Of a DNA stretch of 64,000 nucleotides, positions 38,001 to 53,000 are shown piece by piece (position 1 is the stretch's first letter; each line of letters opens with the position of its first letter). This DNA is from Lethocerus indicus. Lineage: Eukaryota; Arthropoda; Insecta; Hemiptera; Belostomatidae. The position numbers were made by a program, and so were the translations under genes. The DNA lies in assembly GCA_019843655.1 (NCBI GenBank), contig JACDQD010000006.1, positions 7,680,034 to 7,744,033 on the forward strand, in the 5' to 3' direction. The notes beneath the pieces were generated by a model that was given only the letters and a program-made list of their open reading frames with translations, was not told the origin of the DNA and ran no database searches.

Positions 38001-41000
38001 TCTAATAATTATTTCAATGTTCGATTATTAGTAAATAATGTTGAAATAAAGTCAATATCTTGTTATTGTATTTCATTATTCTGATTAAATTATTTGTTAA
38101 TTTAAAATAAATTTCTTTTTTTTTCAGTGAATTCCTAATGGAGCAGTGCTCTGCGCTAAGTAATCAGGTTGTTTCGTTGTGCATGGACTCAATTGATTTA
38201 AAGTTAATATTCGAAAACAAACCTAAGACGGCTATTAAAATGTTGGGAAACGTGATTTTTGCGTGTACAAAATATAAAGATCTTTATTTAAGGGTTGGTA
38301 ACATTTGGTATGTCTGGTATTTGGATGAAATGCTTAATTATGTAAAATCTGCCATATTTACTAACATTCTTCACTGTAGGCAGTTTCATTGCATAACAAA
38401 CACCACACCAAACGTTGGTCGCTGCCGTTAGAGCAAATATTTAGTCAGGTTGACACATTGACACAAAGATGTAGAGATATGGTTGAAGTGTGCAACACTA
38501 TGACGATATTCGGCAGGTATAGTAAAAATAATTCATAAATAAATCAACTCTAATCCGTGCCAACGTTAATTTCAGAACATTATAATTATTATTTACACAC
38601 CTATTAAATTTAATTAATAAGTTCTTCATTTCTCTGAAGGAACTTCTATTTTATTTATGAGCGACACCTATGATGATTTCAGGATTGATGAAATGACACC
38701 AATCCCCAAACCAACGTTTGGCTGGACTAGAAGTACTGAGTATGAGAAAATAATTGACAAGGCTGAACAAAAGTACTGGAAATGTTTCAGATATATACAA
38801 ACTGTCCAGGATTCAATACTCCAACTTTATTCAAACGACTGGCCTTCGAATATGTTGAAGTAAATTTATCAATCAATCAATTTTTTTTTTATGGAGTGCA
38901 CATCAATGAGAAGGGCATTTATAGAGAGTTTTACCATATTTTATCCAAAATTGATAATAAATTATACAGATTAAAGTTTGATTAAAATTATTAACAATAA
39001 ATGTTGGTAAGGAAGCTAAAAACTAAATAAATAACAAAATGAATGAATACTAACAATTTTTTGGGCATGTTTTTTTAATTTCATGTGGAAATTTGATATT
39101 GATTATAAAATTTTAAAAAATTATATAAGCGACATTAAAGAAATAAATTTTACTAAACCTTAGTATAAAAATTATACAAAGATTAGTGTCTCTAAAGATA
39201 CAAAAAATTAAACATATTTGTCATAAGAATTTCCTTTGAAGATTTCGTGAAGGACTCCGTGAAGTAGAAGTCATTATTGAGAATTTACTTGCCAGCGCAT
39301 TTGATACTGTTAACAATGTTGAAGAAGGAATAGATGTTTTGCAATCATTGTATCAACTTTCAAAGCGCAATTACTTGCATCCAGCATTTGAAAAGAGGAC
39401 CACAGAAGTAAGCAAAGTATTGTTGTATTGTTTTGAAGGTAGAAGTTCCTGTGGAGAAGGTCTTATTGTAGTATTCATGTAATTTGTAATACAGGGAATT
39501 TTCTTTTACAGTTGTATAAAATATTTCTTAGAGACATCCAGGAAACGAAAAAGCAAATACTGATTGAAAACAGAAAAATAGTAAAAGGTATGCCACGTTA
39601 TGCTGGTAGGGCCATGCTAACTCACCAGATTAAACAAAGAATGCAAATATTGAATCAGGTAATTATGTGACAGTAACTAAATCTCAGTAAATATTACTAT
39701 TTGTTACTGTAAGAGAATTAACTCTTTGAATAACTCCATGGAAGCTAAATCTACCTGCACCAGTTTTTCAATCTCACAGTGATATTCAAACAATTCTAGC
39801 TATGCAAAATTCTGGGATACAAGGTTATTATTAGTTTATGGGCATAGCTAATAATCTCGTGATGTTGTGGGAAGAACCTGTTTGTCCTTGAATGTTTAAA
39901 ATCCTTCACCAATCACAATTATGGATTAAGGAATATAAGTTGATTTCATACAAATAAATAGAAAGTCATAGCATTTTTGTTTTTAAGTGTTGATTGGTGC
40001 TGATAATTCATTTGTGTACTACACTTTTAGAAACATTTTAGATTTAAAATAATCTCAAATTCTATGATTTGGCTATTTGCATTGTTTAATTTTAAATAAA
40101 ATGTTCTATTATCACCGTTAATACCTCTTGTTATTTTTATTGGAACTGTTGGAATTAGATATAGAGGTACTGAAACTTTATAAAGCAATATAATTAAAAT
40201 TGGTCCATCTAGTAGTTTTAAGTTATTAAGAATAAATATAACAATGTTTCAGATGTTGGAAGATGCACACTTTTTAGTTGAATGCAACATTGCTGACAAA
40301 GTAATGGAACATTATGGTATTTTGATGGAACTCCTTGAAGACATAATTGGAGGACATTACCAGCGGTGGTTATATTTTTTAAGCTATGAAGTGCATCGTA
40401 GATTCAAAAGGCCAATCATAGTTCGCTCACCATCAAAGATTGGTTTAATTAAAGTAAATTTTGATAGGTAAAATATATTATATTGTTAGAGTAAATATTG
40501 ATGCCTTTTTTTATAAGAACTATACTTTCTTCTTTAGTAATTTTGAAATCAATATTTGTGGTTTTAGAAAAATTATGATAATGGCTCATGAAGGAAAATA
40601 TTGGTCACAAATTGGGGTTGCTCTGCCAGCACATATAACTAAGCTTCTTACTACATATGATAAGACAATGACTCTTTACCGAGGAGTGGAATCAGTAGTA
40701 ATGGATTATAACAAAATTGTTTCAGGTCTGGAAAGCCTGATATAACACTAAATAAAGATTGATTAAAATAAGCTGCCTTACTCAGAGAGACTCTATAATT
40801 TCTTAATTAATGATATAGAGGATAAGGACTGCAATAATACAAATAAATTTGTTAATGTTCACAGGTCTCTCAGATGCTGAAAGAATGCTCTTCAGTGAAC
40901 ATTTAAAAAAAATTGATAGGATTTTGGTTCCTGGATTAACTAAAGTAACTTGGAATTCTGATGTCATAGAAACCTTTATTGCTGATACAACATTCAGTCT

Positions 41001-44000
41001 TATTCAGGTAAACATGTTACAATCTTAACAAGCTGATTGTATTGTTTTACTTATCATAGGTTTTAAAGCAGCCAAATTTGTTTTATTATAGTTGCAAGAT
41101 TTCATTACTGAGTATAAAAAAAGTAATGTCCAAATAGTCAACCTATGTGAAGAAATTTGTGGTGTGTTATTAATACAAATTTTACCGGGTCAGGTATATG
41201 ACCTCAGTGAATTTCAGGAGCAATTGTATCTTACTAGGTACTCTATTTAATTCATTTATTTTATAAATCATGTTGAGCTTAATAACATTTATTATTTATA
41301 ATAATTTGTTTACACATGAAAATAAATATTTATTTTATTTTTTGGATATATTATACTTATTATTTTTTAAAATATTTCATTATATCATTTTAGGATGCAA
41401 AATCTTCATAAACTTATTGATTATTACAATGAAGTATTCAGATATACCCTTGTTATTTATGAAGGATTTGAGGACTATTTGGATAAAGTATGTACTTATT
41501 TATTTATATATATCATTATTTCAAAAAAGGAATGGAAAATTGTTTTGAGAAAATAGTTCAGTAGATCATTTAATGCATATAAATATTTTTTATGTATTAT
41601 TAGATGAAAGGACATTGGATAAAATATTTAGAGAAGATTGATAATCTCATTGAAGAGGCATTGAGGCAGTGTGTGAAGAATTCTTTGAAAAATCTGTTGG
41701 ATGCAATGAAAGAAAATGACAAATCAGGGACATCATTTCAAATTAATTTACATGCAACCATGAAAAATTCACAGGTAGGGTCATGTCCTATAACTAGATT
41801 GGGTAGAAAACAAAGGCATAAAATATGAAATTAAGTGAGCACAAATTCAATTTAGTAACCCCACTATGTCAGAGTCCCAGGTCTGCCCACTGCCAAGGAC
41901 GCTAGTTCATTCAATTATAGTAAGTCGTGCGTTGAATGTAGCGCTTTCTCTACGTAGCGGTCTCTTACCCAAATGACCAATGTTCATAATAGGTCTCAAT
42001 GAAGCATAATTGCATTTTGTAAGATGCCTATTAAAAAAAAATGTTATTTCCACAATAAAAGTTACATTTTAAATGATTCTATTTTTTGTTAAATATTAAG
42101 CAGGACACTCAAATGAACAAGAGTAAGCCAAATTTTATTACAGCTTTAATCTGATCAAATTTACACTATCTTCATCTAAACGTACTTCATGTAAATTAAA
42201 GGTCACCTGCATGACATTATAAAACCAGATCGTATTGATTTTAGTATCTTTAAGAACTAGAAACAAAATAAAACATCCTGCATGTGTATTCCTTCATAAA
42301 AAAAATTATTTATAAGAATATTTTCATATTCCTTAATGTACCATTTCTAGATTATTTTCAAGCCTGCACTATTAGAGGTATGTGTTGTGCTAAAAAATAT
42401 GTTGCCTGAGATACTGCATTGTGTGGAAAAGATACCACGACTCTATGAAAAATTCAATATAGTTCTTACAGAGAAGAAAGTGCCTTACGCTGCAGTTATA
42501 GCTTGTGACAAAGACTGCAATGTTCTTCAAGATCAATTAGAGTGTGGTATATTTTATTTAGCATTTCATTGAATTTTATGAAAATATGTGATTGTAACAT
42601 GATACTATAACTCAATTACATTTTTAGATTCTTTTGAAGAGTTAACTCTAACGTTAAGATTGTAATAGTAATAATTAATTATTTTACAGAAATGTCTGAA
42701 TGTATACGTTTGGTGAATCATTATCTAAACAAATGGGTACCCTTTAAGGATATTTGGGAACTGGATAAAGACATGTTTATGGTTAGATATGAAAAACGTA
42801 ATCCAAATACTGAAGCTTTTGTCTCTGAGATAAATAGGTAATGTATTGTTAAAAAAAACATAAATCATCCTTAGTTGAAGAGGAAATATATAAAATAAAA
42901 TACAGAAGCATTTAAATAAAGTATATCAATATTAATTATTTACATCAAAAATAGACCAGAAGAATTTTTTATTACTACAAAAACATATTTGGTACATAAA
43001 AAGGCATATATCTGAACGGGACATGAAAATTAGAAATGTAAATTTATGCATCAGTTCATTTATTCATTAAGAAACTATTTACTTGCACTAAATTCAGAAT
43101 AATTAGTCCTTAAAACAAAATAGTTCCAATTGTCCTGCCATCAACTGCCCCATATTTAAAAAATTTAATTGTTTGGTTTAAAAAAAGGTTATCCCAATTA
43201 TTGAATGAAACTGTAAATTCTTCCATAAACTAGGAGTTTCCTTCTACAACACACACACAATTATGTGGGTTTCTGAAAGCCCACATAATTATTAAAGGTA
43301 CTATCATACAAAACTAACTGAAGCAGATATTTTCAAATTAGTGATTGGGTTCTAAGTATGTCTGAGACATGTTCTGCAGATCTATGAAAAACTTTCAATT
43401 AACAACTTTTAATTATTAATTAAATCTTTTAATTAATACCCCTAAGCAATTCATAACGTAATTGGAAACTGGATCTTAAAAGAGTTCTGTCTGAAAACAG
43501 TTTGTTTTAGTCCATTTTCTATTTTAGGTACTTTAAGTATGCAGAAGAGATTGATGATCAAGCAAATAAAGCTGTTTTAAAGGTGTTATACATAGATGCA
43601 ATTGAACTGAAAGAATGTATTTTAAAGCATTGTAACCGCTGGTGTAACAAAATTACATATCTGTTAATGAAACTAACTACTGAAAAGATTGAAGACATAT
43701 ATAAGTACTGCTCAGATAATGAGATAAGGTATTTAATTTATAAATGATTTATTTCATCTTTATCTTTCATTTAATATTAATAATTTTTCTCTCATATATA
43801 TTTTTTTATTTTAGATAGATTCTAATTCATTTTTATTTGGTGATTTTTCTTATTTTGACAGACATTAAGAACAAATATTAGCAACTGCATACTATAACTT
43901 GTATTTCTTAAATAAGCAATAATATTAGAGTGTTTTCAGGATTAACATTTTTAATTTTGAATTTTTGTTAAAGGTTAAATGTTTTACCCAAAATAGTGAA

Positions 44001-47000
44001 ACACATTCCTTCGGCAAAGAAATTTCAAAAAACACTTGAGGATGATGCACAAAATGTAGAAGCAGAGTTCCCTATAATTAAGGAGCAACTTGCAGTCTTA
44101 AGTCAGTGGTGTTTAATTCTTTTTTGTAATTATATTGGTATTACTCTCAGATAATTATTCATATCAAACTTATAATCCTTCATATAAATACTTAATAGTG
44201 ACATACAGAAATGACATTCCTCCTATTATGATAACCCGTGAAAAAGGCTTACAAGAAGTCTGGAAAAAGTATTTAAAGGCTAAGGAAGATGCATCTGATT
44301 CACTGAATTTGTGCCAAGTAAGTGATCTTTACTTACTATAAACAAATGCGATTTCATATGTAGAAATTCATCCATGGAATATATCAAAATGTTTTGTATA
44401 CAATACATTATTAAGCTATTTGTAAGATAACATGTTATCCTCAATTCCCATAGGAACCAAAAGGAGTAAGGAAAAAATTACAATAAAAAGGAAACCTGAA
44501 TTAATATTGAAAATAATATTTAATATCATTGCATATCTTATGCATATAGTTATAGGGCATAGGATATTCACTACAAATGTTTAACTGCCTTTAATATGCA
44601 TTTGCAGGAATCCTTTCTTTCATACGTAACGCAGTCTGCTTCAACATTTGACAATGATGCAGAATCAATATTAAAAAAATTTAGTGAAGTTGCACCTTTC
44701 ACACCTGATTGGACAACTAAAGGTACCATATAATACATTTTACTCTGAAGCACTGTATCTAATTAATCAGTATAGATTGTATTTTTTTAATAGCTGCCTT
44801 GGCTATCATGCGTGACCTTAAAAGAGAGTTTACTGCTCTTAAAGAGACAGAAGTAAACCTAATAAGTGATTTGAAGGTATTTGGTGTCGAACGTCCTCCA
44901 TCAAAAGACCTTGACCAGTTCGAGAAGGTAATAATAAATAATACTACATAAATAATATTACATTATAATTTTGAATTATAGAATCTTTCTTCAGATCGAA
45001 TTTTTCTTCAGTTGTAAAGTTCAGTTGATTACAAGAGGAGTTCATATAACTCCAGTATATACATTAATACATGTAGGTAAATAATAAATTATATTAATCT
45101 GAAATTTAGGACTGGACAGCATTAAAAAGTATCTGGGATTTAACATATTCATGGGATAAGAAATGGGAGCATTATAAAACTGGCCTATTCTGGGCAATAA
45201 AAACAGAAGATATGGAAATGACAGCACAAGAACTTTATAAGAAATTGACAACTCTTGTTCGTGAACATAGAGATAAAAACTGGAGTATAATAGAGCACAC
45301 ACGAAAAAGAGTTGATGCATTCAGAAGAGTTCTTCCATTAATAAATGACTTGAAAAACAAAGCTATGAGAGATAGACATTGGGATAGGACAAGAGAGGTT
45401 GTTGGCATGTAAGTAAAATAACATTACAGGGGTACTTATGTTTAATAAATAAATGGCTGTTAATACCATGTAAAACTTTTAATTAGTAAACAAATAAAGG
45501 GAATTACCAGAACTAATCTGGTTCTCTTAGATTAGGTTGTATATTATTATAAGCCATTCTAGTGACTATAATATATATTTTTATTATATCACATATAATT
45601 AATATATTTTCATACTTTATCTGGTAGAAACTTTGATGAAAAATCTCCAACTTTTACACTGGAACTAATTATTGATATTAAGATGCAAGATCATGCTGAT
45701 GAAATAAATGAAATATCAAATGCTGCAACAATGGAATTAAACATAGAAAATGTAAGTTAATTATATCAGTACTTCTGAACAATTTGTGTTATTAATAGAA
45801 AAATCAATTTCCCTGATAAGTATTATTTAGTGATGAAAACATAACTGGGGGTTATATAGAAGGTAAGAGGACATATGGAAAGATTTATGACATTTAAAAA
45901 CTACTATAAATATTGCAAAAAGGCATTTCACAGCCTATAATAAATGTATAAAATATTTTGTCCGTTTTGAGAAAACTGAGCTACTAAGTTCAAAAATATT
46001 GAAGAATTCCATATGACAGATACACTACTACCAAAAAAAGGAAATGCAGCTTACTTATCTATATAAATAAGAATTAATTTAAATATTGGATTGATTTATA
46101 ATAATATACTATCACACTTTGTGTCTTTTCCACAATATAACATATATATTCTATCACTACTGTAAGTGAGCAATAATATATGAAAAAAATATAAATCAAA
46201 AGAGTATATTTTCATAATTAAATCTGTTATTATTGGAATAGTAATCAATATTTAAATTTAATAGGCAATTATGAATATAAATAACATATGGGGTCAAGTC
46301 TTATTAGATCTTGTCCCTCATAAAGAGCAAGGAATATACAGACTAAAAGGTACAGATGAAATATTTCAGCAGTTAGAGGAACATCTTACTGCTATAAGTG
46401 CTATGAAAGGAACAAGGTAAATCTTGCTTTATTTACTAATTTTCAAAATAATTCTAGGACAGTAACCATAAAAAATAGTAACAATGTTCCATATATATGA
46501 GCCTTTTTAAATTTACAGATATGTACAACCATTTTTAGAACTTGTAGAGTACTGGGAGAAACATTTAACTGTGATTCTGGAAGTGCTAGAAGCAGTTTTA
46601 TCAGTACAAAGACAATATTTATATCTAGAAGTATGAAGTTAATTGCAAACTTTGTTCTGTGCTTATTACATAATTTCAATAATAGAAGAATACAAGTCTG
46701 AATTCTGAAATTATTCCAGAATATCTTTGGTGGTGAAGACATCCGTAAACAACTGCCTAAAGAGTCTGATGACTTTGACAGAGTTACTGAGACTTGGATA
46801 CGAATAACTTCATTTATGTTTAATGAAAAATATGCTGTTCAAGCTACACATGCACCTGGTAATGAACAATTTGTTATTTTTTCACAAAAAATATTTTGTA
46901 TGCCTAATTCAAAAATAGACAGTGGACGAAAACTTGTGTTGAAAATTAAAATATTGAATACAAATTCAATCATTTTTTCAGGGCAGCTTGTTCAGTTATT

Positions 47001-50000
47001 AAAACTAATTGATAATCTTGAGAATATTCAGCGAGCTTTAGAGAAATACTTGGAAACCAAACGTCATATCTTTCCTAGATTTTACTTTATATCAAATGAT
47101 GACCTACTTGAAATACTTGGCAACTCAAAAAAGCCAGAGCTCATACAGCCACATTTTAAAAAATTATTTGATAACATAAACAAAATAAAAATGCAGAAAC
47201 ATGTTGGTATTATTATAATTCTAAATCCTTTACCTACTTGCAGTATTGTGTTATGACGTGGATTCATTGCTCACTTTTATGTTTTCAGCCACTCTACCCT
47301 AGATTGGAAGGAGTTGGTATGTATTCAGGGGATGGAGAATATATAGAATGGGGCAAAACTGTTCAATTGGAAGGACCGGTGGAGGCATGGCTATGCATAA
47401 TAGGTATAATAACTAGTTATTATTCATTGCATGTTAATTGAGAAATTATAAGAATTCTGGATAAGGGAGGGAGGAGGTTATAGCCAATACTTTAGTGATT
47501 CATTAATAGTTAATGTAATACTAATTAAACTACCTCATTTGAAGATCTCATTCTGCAATTACTATTCTATTACTTCTATGATTCTATACAGAAATTTTAA
47601 TGCGGAATTCCCTGAAGGAACAGATTAAATTGGTGAGAGTAGGGCTAAGAAAGAACCTTAACAAGAGAGATAAGTGGATAAAGGAATGGCCAGGACAGCT
47701 GTGCATAACTTCTAGTCAGGTAAATTTTTTCCTAATATTAATGAACTATGGCATATTGTGTGCATTTAGCTCAGACTCTGGTAGTCTGATCATGAAGTAT
47801 TGGCCACTTTTTTATCATAAAAAATTCCTTATATAAGAAAAATGTTGATAATTTGATCAGCCCAAATTTGCCACAAATAATTTTATTTTCTTTGATTGTA
47901 TAGTTTCAAATTTAAATGTTCAATGTTTCTATTAGATTCAGTGGACTACTGATTGTACAAGGACTCTAATAAACTGCAGAGCAATGGGACGTAAGACACC
48001 TTTGAAAAAGCTGAAAAAAAAGCAGGTAACCAATTAGATTTAATGTTGTTAATAATACTATTATAATATAAATTCATAATAGTAGTAATAGTTATTGTGT
48101 TTTAATAATTTAACTGTCTAAAATGCCATCTAGAACCAAGTGCTGACAAAATTTTCGGATGCCATAAGGGGTGACTTGACAAAAGTCCAACGTCTTAAAG
48201 TTGTTGCCATTGTGACAATTGAAATCCATGCTCGTGATGTTATAGAAAAAATGTATAAATCAAGTAAGCATTAAGTATTATGATATTAATAATTATAAAT
48301 TCCATTTCAAAAATATCAAATTAACCACTTTGGGTTGTTCAAGAAATATTAAAGTATTAATTTCTTAACATTTTCTGAGAATAAAATAATATGAACTGAA
48401 AACATTCTAGAGTTCTTTGAACTCCACTCATTTTCCATTAAAATTCACAATTGTACCAAGAGAAGAGGAGATTATTCTTAGTAGGAAGTATGCTCAGAGA
48501 ATTTTTAATTTTTAATTGTTTAATTAATTTTCAGATTGCCTTGATGTGTCTGCCTTTGAGTGGTTGTCTCAGCTAAGGTTTTATTGGGATAGAGATATTG
48601 ATGACTGCATTGTTCGTCAAACAAATACACATTTTATGTATGGTTATGAATACCTTGGCAATTCAGGAAGACTTGTCATTACACCACTTACTGACAGGTC
48701 TGAAGTTCATACCTGAGAACAACGGCAAGCTAAAAGGAACCAGGTTTTAGACATATTTAAAGTGATTATAAAATTAATATTGCAGGTGCTATATTACACT
48801 TACAACAGCTTTACATCTACACCGAGGTGGAAGTCCTAAAGGTCCAGCTGGTACTGGGAAAACAGAAACAGTCAAAGATTTGGGGAAAGGTCTTGCTTAT
48901 TATGTGATTGTAATTAATTGTTCTGAAGGACTGGATTATAAAAGCATGGGACGAATGTTTTCTGGTGAAATTACTATTACATACTTTGTTGAACTTCCAT
49001 TCCACTAAGTCTATTATCAGTTTATTTTAAAATTTTATCATCGCTTAGTAAATGTTTCAGTTCAGACCTTGCACAGTTTTTTTACTATATTATATAATAT
49101 AAAAACTATATATATAAAATATATATTTCCAGCATTTGCATGTTGGTTTATTACTGTGTAGAAAAATATCTAAATATTAATTATTGTAAAGTATTTAATT
49201 AATTTGTAATAATTTTTAAAATTGCTTAGGTTTAGCTCAAACAGGGGCTTGGGGTTGTTTTGATGAATTTAATCGAATCAATATTGAAGTGCTGTCAGTA
49301 GTGGCCCAACAGATCTTATCAATTATTTCAGCTCTTGTTGCAAAAGCTAAAAAATTTACTTTTGAAGGATCTGTAATTAATCTAGTGTACACTTGTGGAG
49401 TATTTATTACAATGAATCCAGGTTTGTACAAATAATCATTAATTTTCCAGTTCAAACTACATTTTCAAAACAAAGAAATATAACTATAATTTCCTAACTA
49501 TAATACTTAATAGTAAAACAACTGAAAATGAGATTTAAAAAGCCAATTTTAAAGAAGTACAAATTCTACAGGATATGCTGGAAGAACTGAATTACCAGAT
49601 AATTTAAAATCTATGTTTCGACCTATATCTATGATGGTTCCTGACAGCATGCTTATAGCTGAAATAACATTATTTGGTGAGGGATTTCGAGATACTAGGA
49701 TTCTTGCTAAAAAGGTAAATAGATTTATATTTACTTGTTATTCTTCTTCACTTATTATAGTTCTTTATTGGTTATTCGATTGGTGCTTAACTAACTTCTA
49801 AAGGTAATCACAAAGATTTTAATTTATTAAGAAAATGCATATAAATTAGTATAGGACAGAATTATATTTCCTTTTAGATTACAAAAATAATTCAATATTT
49901 TTTAAATTTACCATGATAAAATTTTCTCAGGTTTTCACATTGTTTTCATTAGCAAAACAACAATTAAGTAAACAAGACCATTATGACTTTGGATTAAGGG

Positions 50001-53000
50001 GAATGGTAGCATTACTTAGATATGCTGGGAAAAAAAGAAGGCAACATCCAACAATGCCTGATGAAGAAGTAAGTATTAATTATATGGTAGTATTTTAATA
50101 AAAGTTATCTTAAAAATCATTGATTTATTCTACAACTAATATAGCAATACTACAATTAATATAACTTATTACAATATGAAGAACCTGGAGTATGTATTTT
50201 TTAGGTAGTTCTTTTGGCAATGAAAGATATGAACCTTGCTAAGCTCACGTCTGATGATCTTCCTTTGTTCAATGGAATTACTCGAGATTTATTTCCTGGA
50301 ATAGAACTTCCAGTAATAGATTATGAAATACTGTATGCAGTAATTAGAGCAGAAATGCATAAAGAATCTCTTCAGGTATAGGTTTTAAAGATAGAAGTAT
50401 TTATTCTCGCCAAAATATTTCATCTTGTTAATTCATGTTCATTCGTGTTCATTGTTGTTCATTCAACCTTTAAAAAATGCATCCAAATTTTCACTAGTCT
50501 TATTTTTACATATTCTTATTAGTCCTGAATCTAATATATAAGTTTTTGAAATCAATGTAGGAAAACATTTTAAAATGATACACAATTATAAAAAATGTAA
50601 TCCCCAGGATATTCAAATAGCTCTCACAAAAGTTATTCAGTTATATGAAACAAAAGGTTCAAGGCACTCAGTTATGATTGTTGGAGCTTCTGGTGCAGCT
50701 AAATCAACTACATGGAAAATGCTAAAGGCTTCAATGACAGCATTAAAGAAAAAAGGTGTAGCTGGGTTTGAATGTGTTCAGGTATTTAATCATTCATGTA
50801 TTAAATTTTTAATGGTTTAAATTCTGTTTTCCGATAATTTTATATGTATTCTTCTAATGAGCCTGCTTTTATAGAATTTATAATGGCTATATGTTTACAT
50901 TAGATTTGTCAAATTGCTTATATTGAAAACAGTCATTTATTAGTTATTAGTTGTATTTATTAGTCATTTTAGTTATTTATTACCAATATACATCACATAA
51001 GTTTTTTGAATTATTTTTGTACCTTTACATATTTTAGGAATATCCAATTAATCCGAAAGCTCTAAATTTGGGTGAATTATATGGAGAATTTAACCTGGCA
51101 ACTAACGAATGGTTGGATGGAGTATTATCTGCTATAATGAGAAGAACATGTGCAGGTAAAAAAAATAATCAGTCTAATTTAATATTGTATTGAGATATAT
51201 ATTGCATTCAATCAGTAATCTTTGATTAATCACTATATAATTATTTATATATCTGATATTGTACCTGTAATATAGATGAAGGAAGTGATGAAAAGTGGAT
51301 CTTATTTGATGGTCCTGTAGATGCTGTATGGATTGAGAACATGAACAGCGTAATGGATGACAATAAAGTTCTCACTCTTATAAACAGTGAACGCATTACA
51401 CTTCCTGAACAAGTAACACTGTTTTCATTGTAGTTAAAACATTGCTTCAACATTTTTGGAAATATTATTGGTCTTTTGTAAAAGTATGATGTTTAGTTAG
51501 CCAGTACTTTTGTTGTTATTTGAACTTTAAAAATGAGTTAATATATTTAGATGATCATAAAGTTTTAGAAAAATAATTACTAAACATTTTTTTAATAACA
51601 GTAAGAAGTCAAATTTCATTTTATTATGTTTATTAAAAATAATATTTTAAATAGATTAACTTACATTTCCTTCTTACTCCACATGTAATGTAAAATGCTA
51701 GCTTAAGTAGTCTGAGGTTAAGAGTGATGTGAGATGGTTATTTTATTAATCTGCAAAATCACTCTAATAAGAGACAAAGTATTTTCTGATGTTATCTAGA
51801 AATTCTCTTTATTTTAGGTTTCCTTACTTTTTGAAGTAGAAGATTTAGTTGTTGCATCACCTGCTACAGTCTCCCGATGTGGTATGGTTTTTAATGATTA
51901 CAAAGATTTTGGATGGAGACCTTATGTTGATTCATGGCTTGAAAGCATCAATCATACAAACTACAGAAAGTTTGTAAGTTTATACAAGATCCTTACAATA
52001 ACATATGAATGCTGTAAATAACAATAATTTATGGTTTATTACAGATGCAATCACACTTTGAGTCATATTTAGACAAAACTCTCAACTTTAAGCGATTGAA
52101 CTGTGCTGAAATTATACAAGTTCCTGAACTCTGTGCAGTTAAATCTCTTTGTAAACTTCTCCAATACCTTGCACCACCTGATAAGTGTTATGGTAAAGAG
52201 AAAGATGACTTGGAAGCTTTTAAATACCTTACAAAATTGTGGTTTTTATTTTGGTAATATCTTTGAAATGACCTATACCACATTTTCTGTTTTGGGCCTA
52301 AAATATTTCTTATCTGCAATAAAACTTCATTGTTTCCAGCATGATTTGGTCTGTTGGAGCATTAGTTAATGAAGTTGGTCGTGAAAAAATGGACATATTT
52401 ATTAGAGAAATGGAAGGAGTTTTCCCTCTAAATTATACAATATATGAATATTATGTAAATCCTTGTGTACAAAGTATGGTTTCATGGGATGACATGCTGA
52501 AATCAGACTGGAAATATAATCCTGAGTAACATACTGAAATTACATTTAAATATACCATGTTGCTTGATAAATTAAGTAATATTGTTATTAGTAATACTAA
52601 TATAACCCCTATTATGATTTCAGATTACCATTTTTTAAAATTATAGTCCCTACTGTAGACACTGTGCGCTATAACTACTTCACTTCAACATTATTGAAAA
52701 ACAACACTCCAGTTTTACTTGTTGGAGTGGTTGGTACTGGAAAAACATCTTCTGCCATTTCAGTACTAGATAATCTTGATTCTACTAAGTATTCCCTACT
52801 GACAATTAACATGTCTGCTCAGGTTAGTTAAAGTGTCCCTAAGGTTTTCAATACAATAAACAAGTTGTAAACAAAGTAAAAAATTACTATGAGAATCAAC
52901 TCAGTGCATCTGGGTGTAAATCCTGGTTGCAGACAATATTTTCCTTCATTTACAATCATTAATAGCTTGAGATAATACTGTATAACATAAGTTATGTTTA

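Larger units (their letters stand above)
35058..44927 (+). other. DNAH2: dynein tail region (DHC_N1), exons 1-25
   Basis: This block encodes the N-terminal tail that dimerises heavy chains and binds intermediate and light chains. Exons: 35058-35142, 35657-35766, 35873-36217 (frameshifted), 36599-36763, 37090-37203, 37504-37628, 37738-37904, 38128-38293, 38380-38516, 38683-38859, 39242-39407, 39512-39658, 40253-40467, 40568-40725, 40865-41007, 41092-41237, 41394-41487, 41604-41774, 42351-42546, 42690-42837, 43528-43728, 43974-44101, 44151-44317, 44608-44722, 44794-44927. Recognisable tail motifs include [29 protein letters not shown] and [16 protein letters not shown]. The junction at 44101/44151 uses a 49-base intron and is the least certain. 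The larger introns (39659-40252, 41775-42350, 42838-43527) hold no further coding sequence; 41775-42350 has a CpG-rich patch. Confidence 0.85.
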
